DNA of 64,000 nt from Flavobacterium lacus. Lineage in GTDB: Bacteria; Bacteroidota; Bacteroidia; Flavobacteriales; Flavobacteriaceae. Below, piece by piece: positions 47,790-56,800 of the stretch. The DNA lies in the NCBI RefSeq assembly GCF_003268815.1, contig NZ_QLSV01000006.1, positions 1 through 64,000 of the forward strand. Direction: 5' to 3'. Position numbers and translations under genes: made by a program. Every line of letters starts with the position of its first letter. Positions within the stretch are counted from its first letter, which is position 1. The notes below the pieces were generated by a model, which saw only the letters and a list, made by a program, of their open reading frames with translations, ran no database searches and was not told where the DNA came from.

Positions 47790-47940
47790 AGCTATTTCCC
47801 GCTATCCGTTACAAGCTTTTTTGTCTTGTTGCTTTTTTCTAAGGCAAAAAAGTAGCTCCCAAGGTCGCTCTTTTTTACCAAGAAAAAATGCAACAATCCT
47901 GCAAAAGGCTTTTCACTTCTATCGGGGCTACAACCGCCTT
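47790..47940. repeat. long hairpin element, copy B
   Basis: It begins with CCCGCTATCCGTTACAAGC and ends with CTATCGGGGCTACAA. Arms pair GCTTTTTTGTCTTGTTGC with GCAACAATCCTGCAAAAGGC (imperfect). The centre has CCCAAGGTCGC. Termini and centre match copies A and C, but the arms do not. No reading frame is supported. It lies between the atpC terminator and a convergent HTH gene. Confidence 0.7.
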
Positions 47941-47950
47941 CGAAACAACA

Positions 47951-48157
47951 TTATTCCTTCACAAATTCCATAATATCACCCGGCTGGCATTCCAATATTT
48001 CACAAATCAATTCCAACGTCGAAAACCGGATTGCTTTCGCTTTTCCGGTTTTTAATATAGAAAGATTGGCTGTTGTTATCCCAATTTTTTCGGCCAACTC
48101 ATTCGAACGCATCTTTCGTTTGGCGAGCATGACATCTAAGTTTACTATAATGGGCAT
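47951..48157 (-). CDS. small XRE-family transcriptional regulator
   Basis: This 68-residue protein is one Cro/C1-type helix-turn-helix (RKMRSNELAEKIGITTANLS, then ILKTGKAKAIRFSTLELICE), ending with ECQPGDIMEFV. This HTH type is often encoded next to a DUF2975 membrane protein, as here with a 2-nt gap. It probably represses its own operon through the TTATTG-N5-CAATAA dyad upstream of that gene. Confidence 0.85.
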   Translation of the reverse strand: MPIIVNLDVMLAKRKMRSNELAEKIGITTANLSILKTGKAKAIRFSTLELICEILECQPGDIMEFVKE

Positions 48158-48159
48158 GA

Positions 48160-48663
48160 TTAAATGGTTAATTCGTTTTCGTCTTTCATGGTTTTTCCAA
48201 TTTTAAAGACTTCGGCTAAAACTTTAAAAAATAAACCAAGTCCTAACAAATATAAAAAAGGACCGTATCCAAAGTTAATTTCTACTTTATTTACTGAACT
48301 AGAGGCAATAAAGTCAGTCAGTAAATAGACAATTGATGAAACAACCACCAAAGATCCAATTTTATCAAATAAAAATTGGTTGGTTTCTTCAAAAATTAAT
48401 CGTTTCCTGAAATTGTTCATTAATTTTCGAAAGTAGAATAAAGCAACTAAAAGAATTATAAAGTAAATATTACCAGCTACTAAAGCTATTTTTCCAAGTG
48501 GTGATGTCAAATCAATTGAGACAGAAGTAATTTTTATCGGTACATCTATTATTTCATTTGTAAAAATAAAAAAGAACGTAAGAAATAATATGATTGGATA
48601 AAACAGTAAGGACATAATCCAAATAAAATCGACAATCGTTTTTAAAATGTATAATTTTCTCAT
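48160..48663 (-). CDS. DUF2975 family membrane protein
   Basis: 167 residues from the ATG at 48661-48663; a longer frame to 48735 runs through the promoter and is rejected. Four membrane helices are visible (about 13-35, 58-82, 103-125, 135-155), with a conserved RLIFEETNQFLFDKIGSLVV segment between helices. The family function is unknown; these proteins regularly accompany a small XRE regulator. It is the first gene of that two-gene operon. Confidence 0.78.
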   Translation of the reverse strand: MRKLYILKTIVDFIWIMSLLFYPIILFLTFFFIFTNEIIDVPIKITSVSIDLTSPLGKIALVAGNIYFIILLVALFYFRKLMNNFRKRLIFEETNQFLFDKIGSLVVVSSIVYLLTDFIASSSVNKVEINFGYGPFLYLLGLGLFFKVLAEVFKIGKTMKDENELTI

Positions 48664-48686
48664 TTTTATTTGTTTTAAATTCGAGA

Positions 48687-48717
48687 CAAATATATAAAAA
48701 TTATTGATAAACAATAA
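48687..48717 (-). promoter_or_regulatory. promoter and candidate operator of the DUF2975/HTH operon
   Basis: On the minus strand TATATTTG (48687-48694) is preceded by TTG (48712-48714) with a 17-nt spacer. The dyad TTATTG (48701-48706) / CAATAA (48712-48717) overlaps the -33 region, well placed for repression by the operon's own HTH protein. Confidence 0.6.
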
Positions 48718-48842
48718 TAAATAATTAAAAAACAACTATAAATTTATATTTCCTATATCTTTGACTTTACAAAACCGGATAAGAAACTTTAAATTCAATG
48801 AACCATTTCAACCTCTTTCTTCCAAATTCAACTTTCAATTCG

Positions 48843-48850
48843 TACATTTG
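48843..48850 (+). promoter_or_regulatory. -7 element upstream of the small protein gene at 48869
   Basis: TACATTTG matches TAnnTTTG, 18 nt before the chosen ATG. It lies inside the longer frame that starts at 48761 and supports the shorter start. The dgt gene may share this transcript. Confidence 0.55.
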
Positions 48851-48868
48851 AAAATCAATTCAAAAATC

Positions 48869-49093
48869 ATGTCAAAAGATAAAAAAGGAGTTTACACCGG
48901 CATCATCGAAAAAGATGAAAACGGCAATTATTTCTGTGGCGAATATTTGCTAGATTTCAAATACACCGAAGCCAATTTCAAACTCGGGGACGAAGTAAAC
49001 ATCAAAACCGTGATCGAAAATCCAAGCGATATCAGCTATAACAAATACCCAAAAAAATCAAGAAATTTCTTTTTGGCAAACGATAAGAAATAA
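48869..49093 (+). CDS. small conserved-looking protein ahead of dgt
   Basis: 74 residues from the ATG after the TACATTTG element. The sequence (MSKDKKGVYTGIIEKDENGN, then CGEYLLDFKYTEANFKLGD) looks like a small beta-barrel or SH3-like cytosolic protein. No family was recognised with confidence. It ends 19 nt before dgt on the same strand, so co-transcription is likely. Confidence 0.65.
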   Translation: MSKDKKGVYTGIIEKDENGNYFCGEYLLDFKYTEANFKLGDEVNIKTVIENPSDISYNKYPKKSRNFFLANDKK

Positions 49094-49115
49094 ATTTAAA
49101 ACCTAGAATCTCATG

Positions 49116-50459
49116 ATGAATTGGGAACAACTTTTATCACTCAAACGACAAGGCGACACCGGCAAACGTTTACGTTCCGAACAAGACGACACCCGTTTGG
49201 GCTTTGAAGTAGATTATGACCGAATCATTTTTTCTGCCGCTTTCCGCAGTTTGCAAGATAAAACACAAGTTATTCCACTTTCTAAAACCGATTTTGTGCA
49301 CACACGTTTGACACACAGTTTGGAAGTTTCCGTTGTTGGTCGCTCGATTGGACGATTGGTGGGAAAAAAAATCATCGAAAAATATCCCTATCTCAAAGAA
49401 GCGCACGGTTTTCACATGAACGATTTTGGAGCTATCGTTGCAGCTGCTTGCTTAGCTCACGACATCGGAAATCCACCTTTCGGACATTCAGGAGAAAAAG
49501 CCATCGGCGAATATTTTAAAACCGGAAACGGTCAACAATACAAAAACCAACTTACCGCCAAAGAATGGCAAGATTTAATCGATTTTGAAGGAAATGCAAA
49601 CGGCTTTTCTGTACTCACCGGAAACCGAGCCGGCATCGAAGGCGGATTGCGAATATCTTACGCCACATTGGGAGCTTTTATGAAATATCCCAAAGAAAGT
49701 TTACCCAAAAAACCAACCAATGCCATTGCCGACAAAAAATACGGGTTCTTTCAACAAGACAAAGCATTTTTTAAAGAAGTGGCAGAGGAATTAGGTTTGA
49801 TTCCAAATAAATCAGGTGATGATTTGGGTTTCGAACGTCATCCGTTAGCCTATTTAGTGGAAGCCGCAGACGATATTTGTTATACCATCATCGACTTTGA
49901 AGACGGAATTAATTTAGGTTTGGTAGATGAGGATTTTGCCTTAGAATATTTAATTAAATTGGTAAAAGACAGCATTGATGCCTCTAAATACAATTCGTTA
50001 ACCACCAAAGAAGACCGCATCAGTTATTTGCGTGCCTTGGCCATTGGAAGTTTAATTAACGATGCCGTTCGTGTTTTTATCGAAAACGAAGAAGCCATTT
50101 TGCAAGGAAAATTTCCTTATGCGTTAACCGATAAAAGCAAGTACAAAGCTCAAATGGATGATATCATCAAATTGAGTGTAAAAAAGATTTATCAAAGTCA
50201 GGAAGTTATCCAAAAAGAAATTACGGGCTATCATATTATCAATAACTTATTGGATAAATTTATCACTGCTTTTAACAATAAACACGAAGGGAAAATGTCG
50301 AATTACGACCAATTGTTGTTGAAACTTTTACCGGAAAAATACCGTGTAGAAAAAGATAGTTTATATGAAAGATTACTGCATATATCGCATTATATTTCAC
50401 TTTTAACAGATGGAAATGCTCTTTTACTCAACAAAATTATTTCTTCAAATAATGGCTAA
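49116..50459 (+). CDS. dgt: deoxyguanosinetriphosphate triphosphohydrolase
   Basis: 447 residues (a second ATG directly upstream at 49113 adds one Met). This HD-domain dNTPase removes triphosphate from dGTP and related dNTPs. Features are RLRSEQDDTRLGFEVDYDRI near the start, DKTQVIPLSKTDFVHTRLTH, the HD motif LAHDIGNPPFGHSGEKA, and YLVEAADDICYTIIDFEDGI with the last metal ligand. It may also contribute to phage resistance or dNTP balance. The stop overlaps that of the convergent DUF3078 gene by 4 nt. Confidence 0.93.
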   Translation: MNWEQLLSLKRQGDTGKRLRSEQDDTRLGFEVDYDRIIFSAAFRSLQDKTQVIPLSKTDFVHTRLTHSLEVSVVGRSIGRLVGKKIIEKYPYLKEAHGFHMNDFGAIVAAACLAHDIGNPPFGHSGEKAIGEYFKTGNGQQYKNQLTAKEWQDLIDFEGNANGFSVLTGNRAGIEGGLRISYATLGAFMKYPKESLPKKPTNAIADKKYGFFQQDKAFFKEVAEELGLIPNKSGDDLGFERHPLAYLVEAADDICYTIIDFEDGINLGLVDEDFALEYLIKLVKDSIDASKYNSLTTKEDRISYLRALAIGSLINDAVRVFIENEEAILQGKFPYALTDKSKYKAQMDDIIKLSVKKIYQSQEVIQKEITGYHIINNLLDKFITAFNNKHEGKMSNYDQLLLKLLPEKYRVEKDSLYERLLHISHYISLLTDGNALLLNKIISSNNG

Positions 50460-51403
50460 AAAGCATAGGTAACGCCTATTCCTAAAGCTTGTTTTAATTG
50501 TAATTTTGGACCAACAGTAACTTGTTCGCCTGCAATTTCTTCTTTGGCCTTAATGTCATCATCATAAATTAGGTGCAGACCAATATTGGCTTTAACATAC
50601 TGATTTACAACTAAGTCAACGCTTAATTGCCAGTCTACATCCACATTTCCAAAGTTATTTATGTAATCGGAATATAATGAAAGGCGGTGTTCAAAAAACA
50701 TATTTTTGTAGAATTCTTTCTTCCAATAACTGTTAAAGAGCATACCAAATTCGGTTCGTGTTTTCCGACCTCTTCTCAATAAATTACCTTCTTCATCATA
50801 AATTGCTTTATCTACACCAAATGAACCCATATTGGCTAAACGTTCATCTAAAACAAGCGTTGTTTTTATAGTTAATGGTGAAAAATAAAAATTCATATTT
50901 AAATCTTTACGATTGTATTCAGAACCGGCACCTAGAAAAATATAAGCCGGAGCAAATAATCTGGAGACCGGATCATTAGTGTTTGGATAGGCATACCCAT
51001 CCGTGAATTGCGTGTTAAAATTAAAACGAGCCGAATAGTACCAATTTGAACCAGGTTCTTTTTTGTATCCGTAATTCGATAGAAATGAAAAAGCATCATC
51101 TGTTTTGCGAAGTTCCCTTCCTTCTTGTTTGTTGATACCGTATCGAAGTGACATTTCATTATTCCAAATCACGTTTCCTCTAACATATTTTCGTGCAAAA
51201 TCACCCTTGAGCAAACCTGACACGGAACTATTTCCACCGGCATTCCAATTCACAAAAGCAATTTGACTAAAATCTAAACCAGCGATATTTTTTTTGGTCC
51301 AGTAGGTGGTATCTTTCGGAATGGTATCGCTTTCTGTTACAAGTGTTTGAGAAAAAAACAATTGTGATACGGAAAGCATAAGTAATAGCTGAAAAAACCT
51401 CAT
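50456..51403 (-). CDS. DUF3078 family outer-membrane protein
   Basis: 315 residues from the ATG at 51401-51403, which gives a signal peptide (MRFFQLLLMLSVSQLFFSQ). A longer frame to 51448 overlaps the end of dxs and is rejected. The body matches DUF3078: WTKKNIAGLDFSQIAFVNWN near the start, then GGNSSVSGLLKGDFARKY and many amphipathic beta strands ending in ALGIGVTYAF, the aromatic end typical of a barrel. It lies 41 nt downstream of dxs on the same strand. Confidence 0.8.
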   Translation of the reverse strand: MRFFQLLLMLSVSQLFFSQTLVTESDTIPKDTTYWTKKNIAGLDFSQIAFVNWNAGGNSSVSGLLKGDFARKYVRGNVIWNNEMSLRYGINKQEGRELRKTDDAFSFLSNYGYKKEPGSNWYYSARFNFNTQFTDGYAYPNTNDPVSRLFAPAYIFLGAGSEYNRKDLNMNFYFSPLTIKTTLVLDERLANMGSFGVDKAIYDEEGNLLRRGRKTRTEFGMLFNSYWKKEFYKNMFFEHRLSLYSDYINNFGNVDVDWQLSVDLVVNQYVKANIGLHLIYDDDIKAKEEIAGEQVTVGPKLQLKQALGIGVTYAF

Positions 51404-51444
51404 TATTCTGTAGCGTTGATTAGGAACGGCAAAAATGACCATTT

Positions 51445-53211
51445 TCAATAAGATGACAAAATAGAAACCAAACTTTTCACATTAATTTCACTATATTGTT
51501 GTAGTTCTTCAACCGTTCCTTGTTCGATAAATTCATCAGGAACTCCTAGTAGTTGAACGTTGTTTTTGTAATTATATTTTGATTTGAATTCTACAATCGC
51601 AGAACCAAAACCACCAATGATTGTTCCGTCTTCAATTGTAATGATACTTTCGTATTCATTAAAAATGGAATGTAAAAGCGTTTCATCCATTGGTTTTACA
51701 AATGAAAAATCATAGAGTGAAAATGATTCTGAATTTGAAATTTCAGCAAATGCTAACGTTATATTTCGTCCAATAAAACCATTCGATAGAATCGCTATTC
51801 TAGCACCTTTTTTCAATAAAGTGGCTTTTCCGATTTCAATTTTATGAAACGGTTGTTGCCAATCCACAATTTCGCCTCTTCCTCTGGGATATCTAATCGC
51901 AATAGGATGATTTAATCCCAATTGAGCGGTATAAAGTATGTTTCGCAATTCAATTTCATTCCTTGGCGAAAAAATAATCATATTCGGAATGCATCGCAAA
52001 TACGCCAAATCAAAAACACCATGATGAGTGGCTCCGTCTTCGCCCACTAAACCCGCTCTGTCTAAACAAAAAATAACCGGTAAATTTTGCAACGCCACAT
52101 CATGAATCACTTGGTCATAGGCTCGTTGTAAAAAAGTAGAGTAAATATTGCAAAAAACAACCATTCCTTGTGTTGCCATTCCGGCGGATAAAGTCACGGC
52201 ATGTTGCTCGGCAATTCCAACATCAAAAGCTCTTTTCGGAAAAGCGTGCATCATAAATTTTAAGGAACTTCCCGTTGGCATCGCAGGAGTTATCCCAATA
52301 ATTTTTTCATTTTGTTGAGCTAATTCAACTATAGTTAAACCAAAAACATCTTGAAATTTAGGTGGTAAATGACCTTCTTCTTTCAAATGAATTTCCCCTG
52401 TAATTTTATCAAATTTCCCCGGAGCATGGTATTTTACCTGATCTTCTTCTGCTTTTTGAAGTCCTTTTCCTTTGGTGGTAATGACATGAAGAAACTTTGG
52501 GCCTTTTACTTTTTTCAATCGTTCCAATTCCTGAATAACTGCAAAAATATCATGTCCGTCAATCGGTCCAGAATAATCAAAATTCAGCGACTTAATCATG
52601 TTATTCACTTTCGGATTTTTGCCCTCTTTCACGGCAGTGAGGTAGTTTTTTAAAGCACCAACACTTGGGTCGATTCCAATCGCATTGTCGTTTAAAATTA
52701 CTAACAAATTAGCATCGGTTACACCGGCGTGATTCAATCCTTCAAACGCCATTCCGCTTGCAATAGAAGCATCGCCAATCACTGCAATGTGATGTTTGTT
52801 ATCACCTTTTAATTGGGAAGCAATCGCCATTCCCAACGCCGCAGAAATGGAAGTGGATGAATGTCCAACTCCAAACGTATCAAATTCACTTTCGCTTCGT
52901 TTCGGAAATCCGGAAATGCCATTTAATTGCCGATTAGTATGAAAAACAGCTTTCCTTCCGGTTAAAATTTTATGTCCGTACGCTTGATGACCCACATCCC
53001 AAACCAACAAATCTTGTGGTGTGTTGAACACATAATGCAAAGCGATTGTTAATTCTACAACACCTAAACTTGCACCTAAATGACCTTCTTTTACGGAAAC
53101 AATATCAATGATAAAGTCGCGTAATTCTTGAGCCAATTGAAGCAATTGATTCATGCTTAATTTTCGTAAATCAGATGGAAATTCGATATGTGCCAGTAAA
53201 TTTTCACGCAT
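51445..53211 (-). CDS. dxs: 1-deoxy-D-xylulose-5-phosphate synthase
   Basis: This 588-residue thiamine-diphosphate enzyme condenses pyruvate and glyceraldehyde-3-phosphate in the first step of the MEP isoprenoid pathway. Motifs are VWDVGHQAYGHKILTGR, GHSSTSISAALGMA, the ThDP site GDASIASGMAFEGLNHAG with LNDNAIGI, and the transketolase signature LDRAGLVGEDGATHHGVFDL. It is somewhat shorter than the E. coli enzyme (620), mainly in linkers. A TACATTTG element ends 4 nt before the ATG, so the mRNA is probably leaderless. Confidence 0.95.
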   Translation of the reverse strand: MRENLLAHIEFPSDLRKLSMNQLLQLAQELRDFIIDIVSVKEGHLGASLGVVELTIALHYVFNTPQDLLVWDVGHQAYGHKILTGRKAVFHTNRQLNGISGFPKRSESEFDTFGVGHSSTSISAALGMAIASQLKGDNKHHIAVIGDASIASGMAFEGLNHAGVTDANLLVILNDNAIGIDPSVGALKNYLTAVKEGKNPKVNNMIKSLNFDYSGPIDGHDIFAVIQELERLKKVKGPKFLHVITTKGKGLQKAEEDQVKYHAPGKFDKITGEIHLKEEGHLPPKFQDVFGLTIVELAQQNEKIIGITPAMPTGSSLKFMMHAFPKRAFDVGIAEQHAVTLSAGMATQGMVVFCNIYSTFLQRAYDQVIHDVALQNLPVIFCLDRAGLVGEDGATHHGVFDLAYLRCIPNMIIFSPRNEIELRNILYTAQLGLNHPIAIRYPRGRGEIVDWQQPFHKIEIGKATLLKKGARIAILSNGFIGRNITLAFAEISNSESFSLYDFSFVKPMDETLLHSIFNEYESIITIEDGTIIGGFGSAIVEFKSKYNYKNNVQLLGVPDEFIEQGTVEELQQYSEINVKSLVSILSSY

Positions 53212-53249
53212 GGTGCAAATGTACGAATTGAAATTGTATTTTTGTTTCT
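53212..53249. promoter_or_regulatory. divergent leaderless promoters of dxs and tadA
   Basis: Only 38 bp separate the two start codons. On the minus strand TACATTTG (53216-53223) ends 4 nt from the dxs ATG. On the plus strand TATTTTTG (53237-53244) ends 5 nt from the tadA ATG. Transcription starting 5-7 nt beyond the -7 element would begin at or next to each start codon. Confidence 0.7.
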
Positions 53250-53693
53250 ATGGAAAATCCTTTCACCGACGAGTATTTTATGAAAAAAGCCCTGCAAGAA
53301 GCCGAAGTTGCTTTTGAACAAGGCGAAATTCCCGTGGGAGCCATTATTGTAGTAAAAAATAAAGTCATTGCCAGAACGCATAATTTAACCGAATTACTTA
53401 AGGATGTCACTGCTCATGCCGAAATGCAAGCTATTACCTCTGCTGCCAATTTCTTAGGCGGAAAATATTTAAAAGGATGCACCTTATACGTTACTTTAGA
53501 ACCGTGTCAAATGTGTGCCGGAGCTTTGTACTGGAGTCAGATTTCAAAAATTGTCTTTGGAGCTCGTGATGAGCAAAGAGGTTTTATGACAATGGGAACC
53601 AAATTACATCCGAAAACAGAAGTCGTTTCAGGTATTTTAGCTCAAGAAGCATCCGATTTAATGCTGCGTTTTTTTGCTTCCAAACGGAAATAA
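53250..53693 (+). CDS. tadA: tRNA-specific adenosine deaminase
   Basis: This 147-residue zinc deaminase is expected to convert the wobble adenosine of tRNA-Arg(ACG) to inosine. The zinc/catalytic motifs are HAEMQAI and PCQMC (in LEPCQMCAGALYW), with NPFTDEYFMKKALQEAEVAF at the start and GEIPVGAIIV in the core. Guanine deaminase-like relatives exist, but the motif spacing favours TadA. It is divergent from dxs. Confidence 0.92.
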   Translation: MENPFTDEYFMKKALQEAEVAFEQGEIPVGAIIVVKNKVIARTHNLTELLKDVTAHAEMQAITSAANFLGGKYLKGCTLYVTLEPCQMCAGALYWSQISKIVFGARDEQRGFMTMGTKLHPKTEVVSGILAQEASDLMLRFFASKRK

Positions 53694-53813
53694 TTTATTC
53701 CAAAAATTCTTCTTAAAAATAATTATCTTTAACACAATATTTGGAATACTTTTTGTGTTATTGCAGATAAGTACCCACTCATTTCCCCGTTCCACTTTTA
53801 ATCATTTTGAACA

Positions 53814-56800
53814 ATGTCAATCAAACGTTTGATGCAACTCCTTGTTGCGGTTGTTGTGCTACACTCTTGTGGCAAAAAAGAATCTACAGAAGATTTTAAT
53901 TCTGATTTTTCATTGTTTCACGAATATATACTGAATTTCAGTTCCGGTTTGGTTTCGGCCAATTCCGATATTCGAGTAACCTTGGCATTCGATAAGCAGG
54001 AATGGCAGCCAAATCAGGAAATCGACAAAAGTTTGTTTGATATTTCGCCGAGTGTGAAAGGAAAAATGGTCGCATTAGCTTCCAACACCATTGCTTTTGT
54101 ACCCGAAAAACCATTGGAACAAGATACCGAATACCGTATTATTTTCAAATTATCCAAACTCATAAAAACTGAAAAAGGGTTAGAAGAATTCAAATTTTCT
54201 ATCAAAACTTTAAAACAAGATTTTATCGTGAATGTGATGGATTTGCAATCCTACAGTAGAGAATTAAATTACCTAAACGGAACAATTCAAACCAGCGATT
54301 TATTAGATTTTACAACAGCTTCAAAACTAGTGGAAGCCACTCAAGACGGAAAAAAATTAAAGATTAAATTTGATAAATCACTCAGCACTAAAACGGAATT
54401 CAAATTCATTATCGACAGTATTCAACGCAAAGTAGAAGATGATAAAATTGAAATTTCGTGGAACGGAAGACCCTTCAACATCGACCAAAAAGGAAGCGTA
54501 GAATATGAAATTCCCGGTAAAAATAATTTCAAAATAGTGGGAATGGAAGTAGGTGACGAAGACAATCAATCCCTATTCATCAATTTTTCTGATCCCATCA
54601 AAAAAGGACAAGATTTACAAGGTTTAGTTTCGGTTGAAACTGCTCAAACCACCAAATTTTTAATTGAAGGAAATTTATTAAAAGTCTTTTTCAGCGAACC
54701 ACTCAAAGGCGATTTGTTAGTGGAAGTTTTTCAAGGAATTACCAGTGATGAAGGCTATAAAATGAAAGAAACTTTTTCGCAAAGAGTAGCGTTCAACGAA
54801 ATGAAACCGAACATTCGCTTTGTGAAAAACGGATCAATTTTGCCAAGTTCAAACAACTTAAAAATCAATTTTGAATCGGCTAATCTAAAAGCGGTTGACG
54901 TAAAAGTGTATAAAATTTACCAAAACAACGTACTTCAGTTTTTACAAGATAATAACCTAAACGGAAATCGAAATTTGCGAAAAGTGGCTTCGCCAATCGC
55001 CAAACAAACCATCAATTTATTAGATAAAAAACTACCGAATTACAGTAAATGGAATACGTTTGCTCTTGATTTGTCAAAAATTATTACACCGGAACCTGGT
55101 GCAATTTATCGTGTAGAAATGTCTTTCAAAAAAAGTTATTCGTTATTCAAATGTTCCGAAATAACGACTGATTCCGGAGAAGATCGAGAGGATGATAATG
55201 AAGAAGTACGTTCAAACGACGATGATTATTATGATTATTATTGGTATGATGATTACGATTGGTACGACAGCCAAGATGCCTGCCAAAACGATTATTTCCG
55301 TCGTAGACCAATCGGAATGAATGTTTTAGCTTCTGATTTAGGAGTCATTGCCAAACGTGGTGAAAACGGTTCGTACACCATTGCCGTAACCAACATTGTC
55401 AATACGCAACCCATTTCCGGTGCTACCGTTGAATTGTATGATTTTCAACAACAGAAAATTGCTTCAGGAACATCTGATGCCGAAGGAATGGCTTCGTTTG
55501 AAGTAAGTAAATATGCCTATTTTGCTTTAGTTTCAAAAGATAAACAAACCACATACGTAAAATTAGACGAGGGCTATTCGCAATCGGTCAGTAATTTTGA
55601 TGTGTCCGGAGAAAAATTACAAAAAGGACTCAAAGGTTATATTTATGGTGAAAGGGGCGTTTGGCGTCCGGGCGATACATTGTTTTTGAGTTTTATATTG
55701 AATGATGCCGCCAGCAAATTAGACAAATCGCATCCCATCCAATTCAAATTGAATGATCCAACCGGAAAATTGACTTTTCAATCTGTTCAAAAATACAATG
55801 AACTCAACCATTATAAATTCATCATTCCAACCCGAGACAGTCATCCTACCGGAAGTTGGGAAGCGGTGATAAGTGTCGGCGGAGCTCGATTTTATAAAAA
55901 CATCAAAATTGAAACCATCAAACCGAATCGATTAAAAATCAAAAACAAATTCGATTCCGAAATTTTATCCACATCCAAAATAAATGTCAGCGAAGTAGAA
56001 GTAGCTTGGTTGCACGGTGCCGTTGCCAAAGATTTAAAAATGGAAATGCAAGCCAAAATAATGCAACAAAAAACCACTTTTAAAGGTTTCGCCAATTATA
56101 ATTTTGATGACCCAATTCGTCAATTTGAAACCGAAGAAACGACAATTTATAACGGAAAAGTAAATTCAGAAGGAAAAGCAACCGTGCGTTTTCAACCCAA
56201 AGTAAGCAGTCAATCTCCCGGAATGTTGAAAGCCAGTTTGATGACGAAAGTCTATGAAAACGGAGGCGATTTCAGTACCGATGTGATGGCAACAACACTT
56301 TCACCTTATCAAACGTATGTTGGTTTAAAAACGCCCGAACCAAATAAATACGGCTTATTAGAAACTGGAAAAATGAACCGCTATGACATTGTCACTGTCG
56401 ATGAAAAAGGAAATCCAAAATCAGTACAAAACCTGAAAGTGCAAGTCTATAAAGTAGAATGGCGTTGGTGGTGGGATGCTAGTTATGACAACCTTTCCAG
56501 TTATGTTTCCTCCAATTCAACCACAGCATTTAAGAATTTCAACGTTAGCACCAATTCCACAGGAAAAGCCAGCGTTCAATTTAAAAACGACGAAAATGAA
56601 TGGGGTCGTTATTTAATAAGAGTCACCGATGAACAAGGCGGACACGCTACCGGTTCAACCGTAATGATTGATTGGCCCTATTGGTCGGGAAAAACCAGAA
56701 ATACCGATGCTTCCAATGCATCCATGTTGCTATTTTCTACCGATAAAAAGAATTACGCTGTGGGCGAAAAGGCCAAAATTTCCTTCCCATCTAGTGTCGG

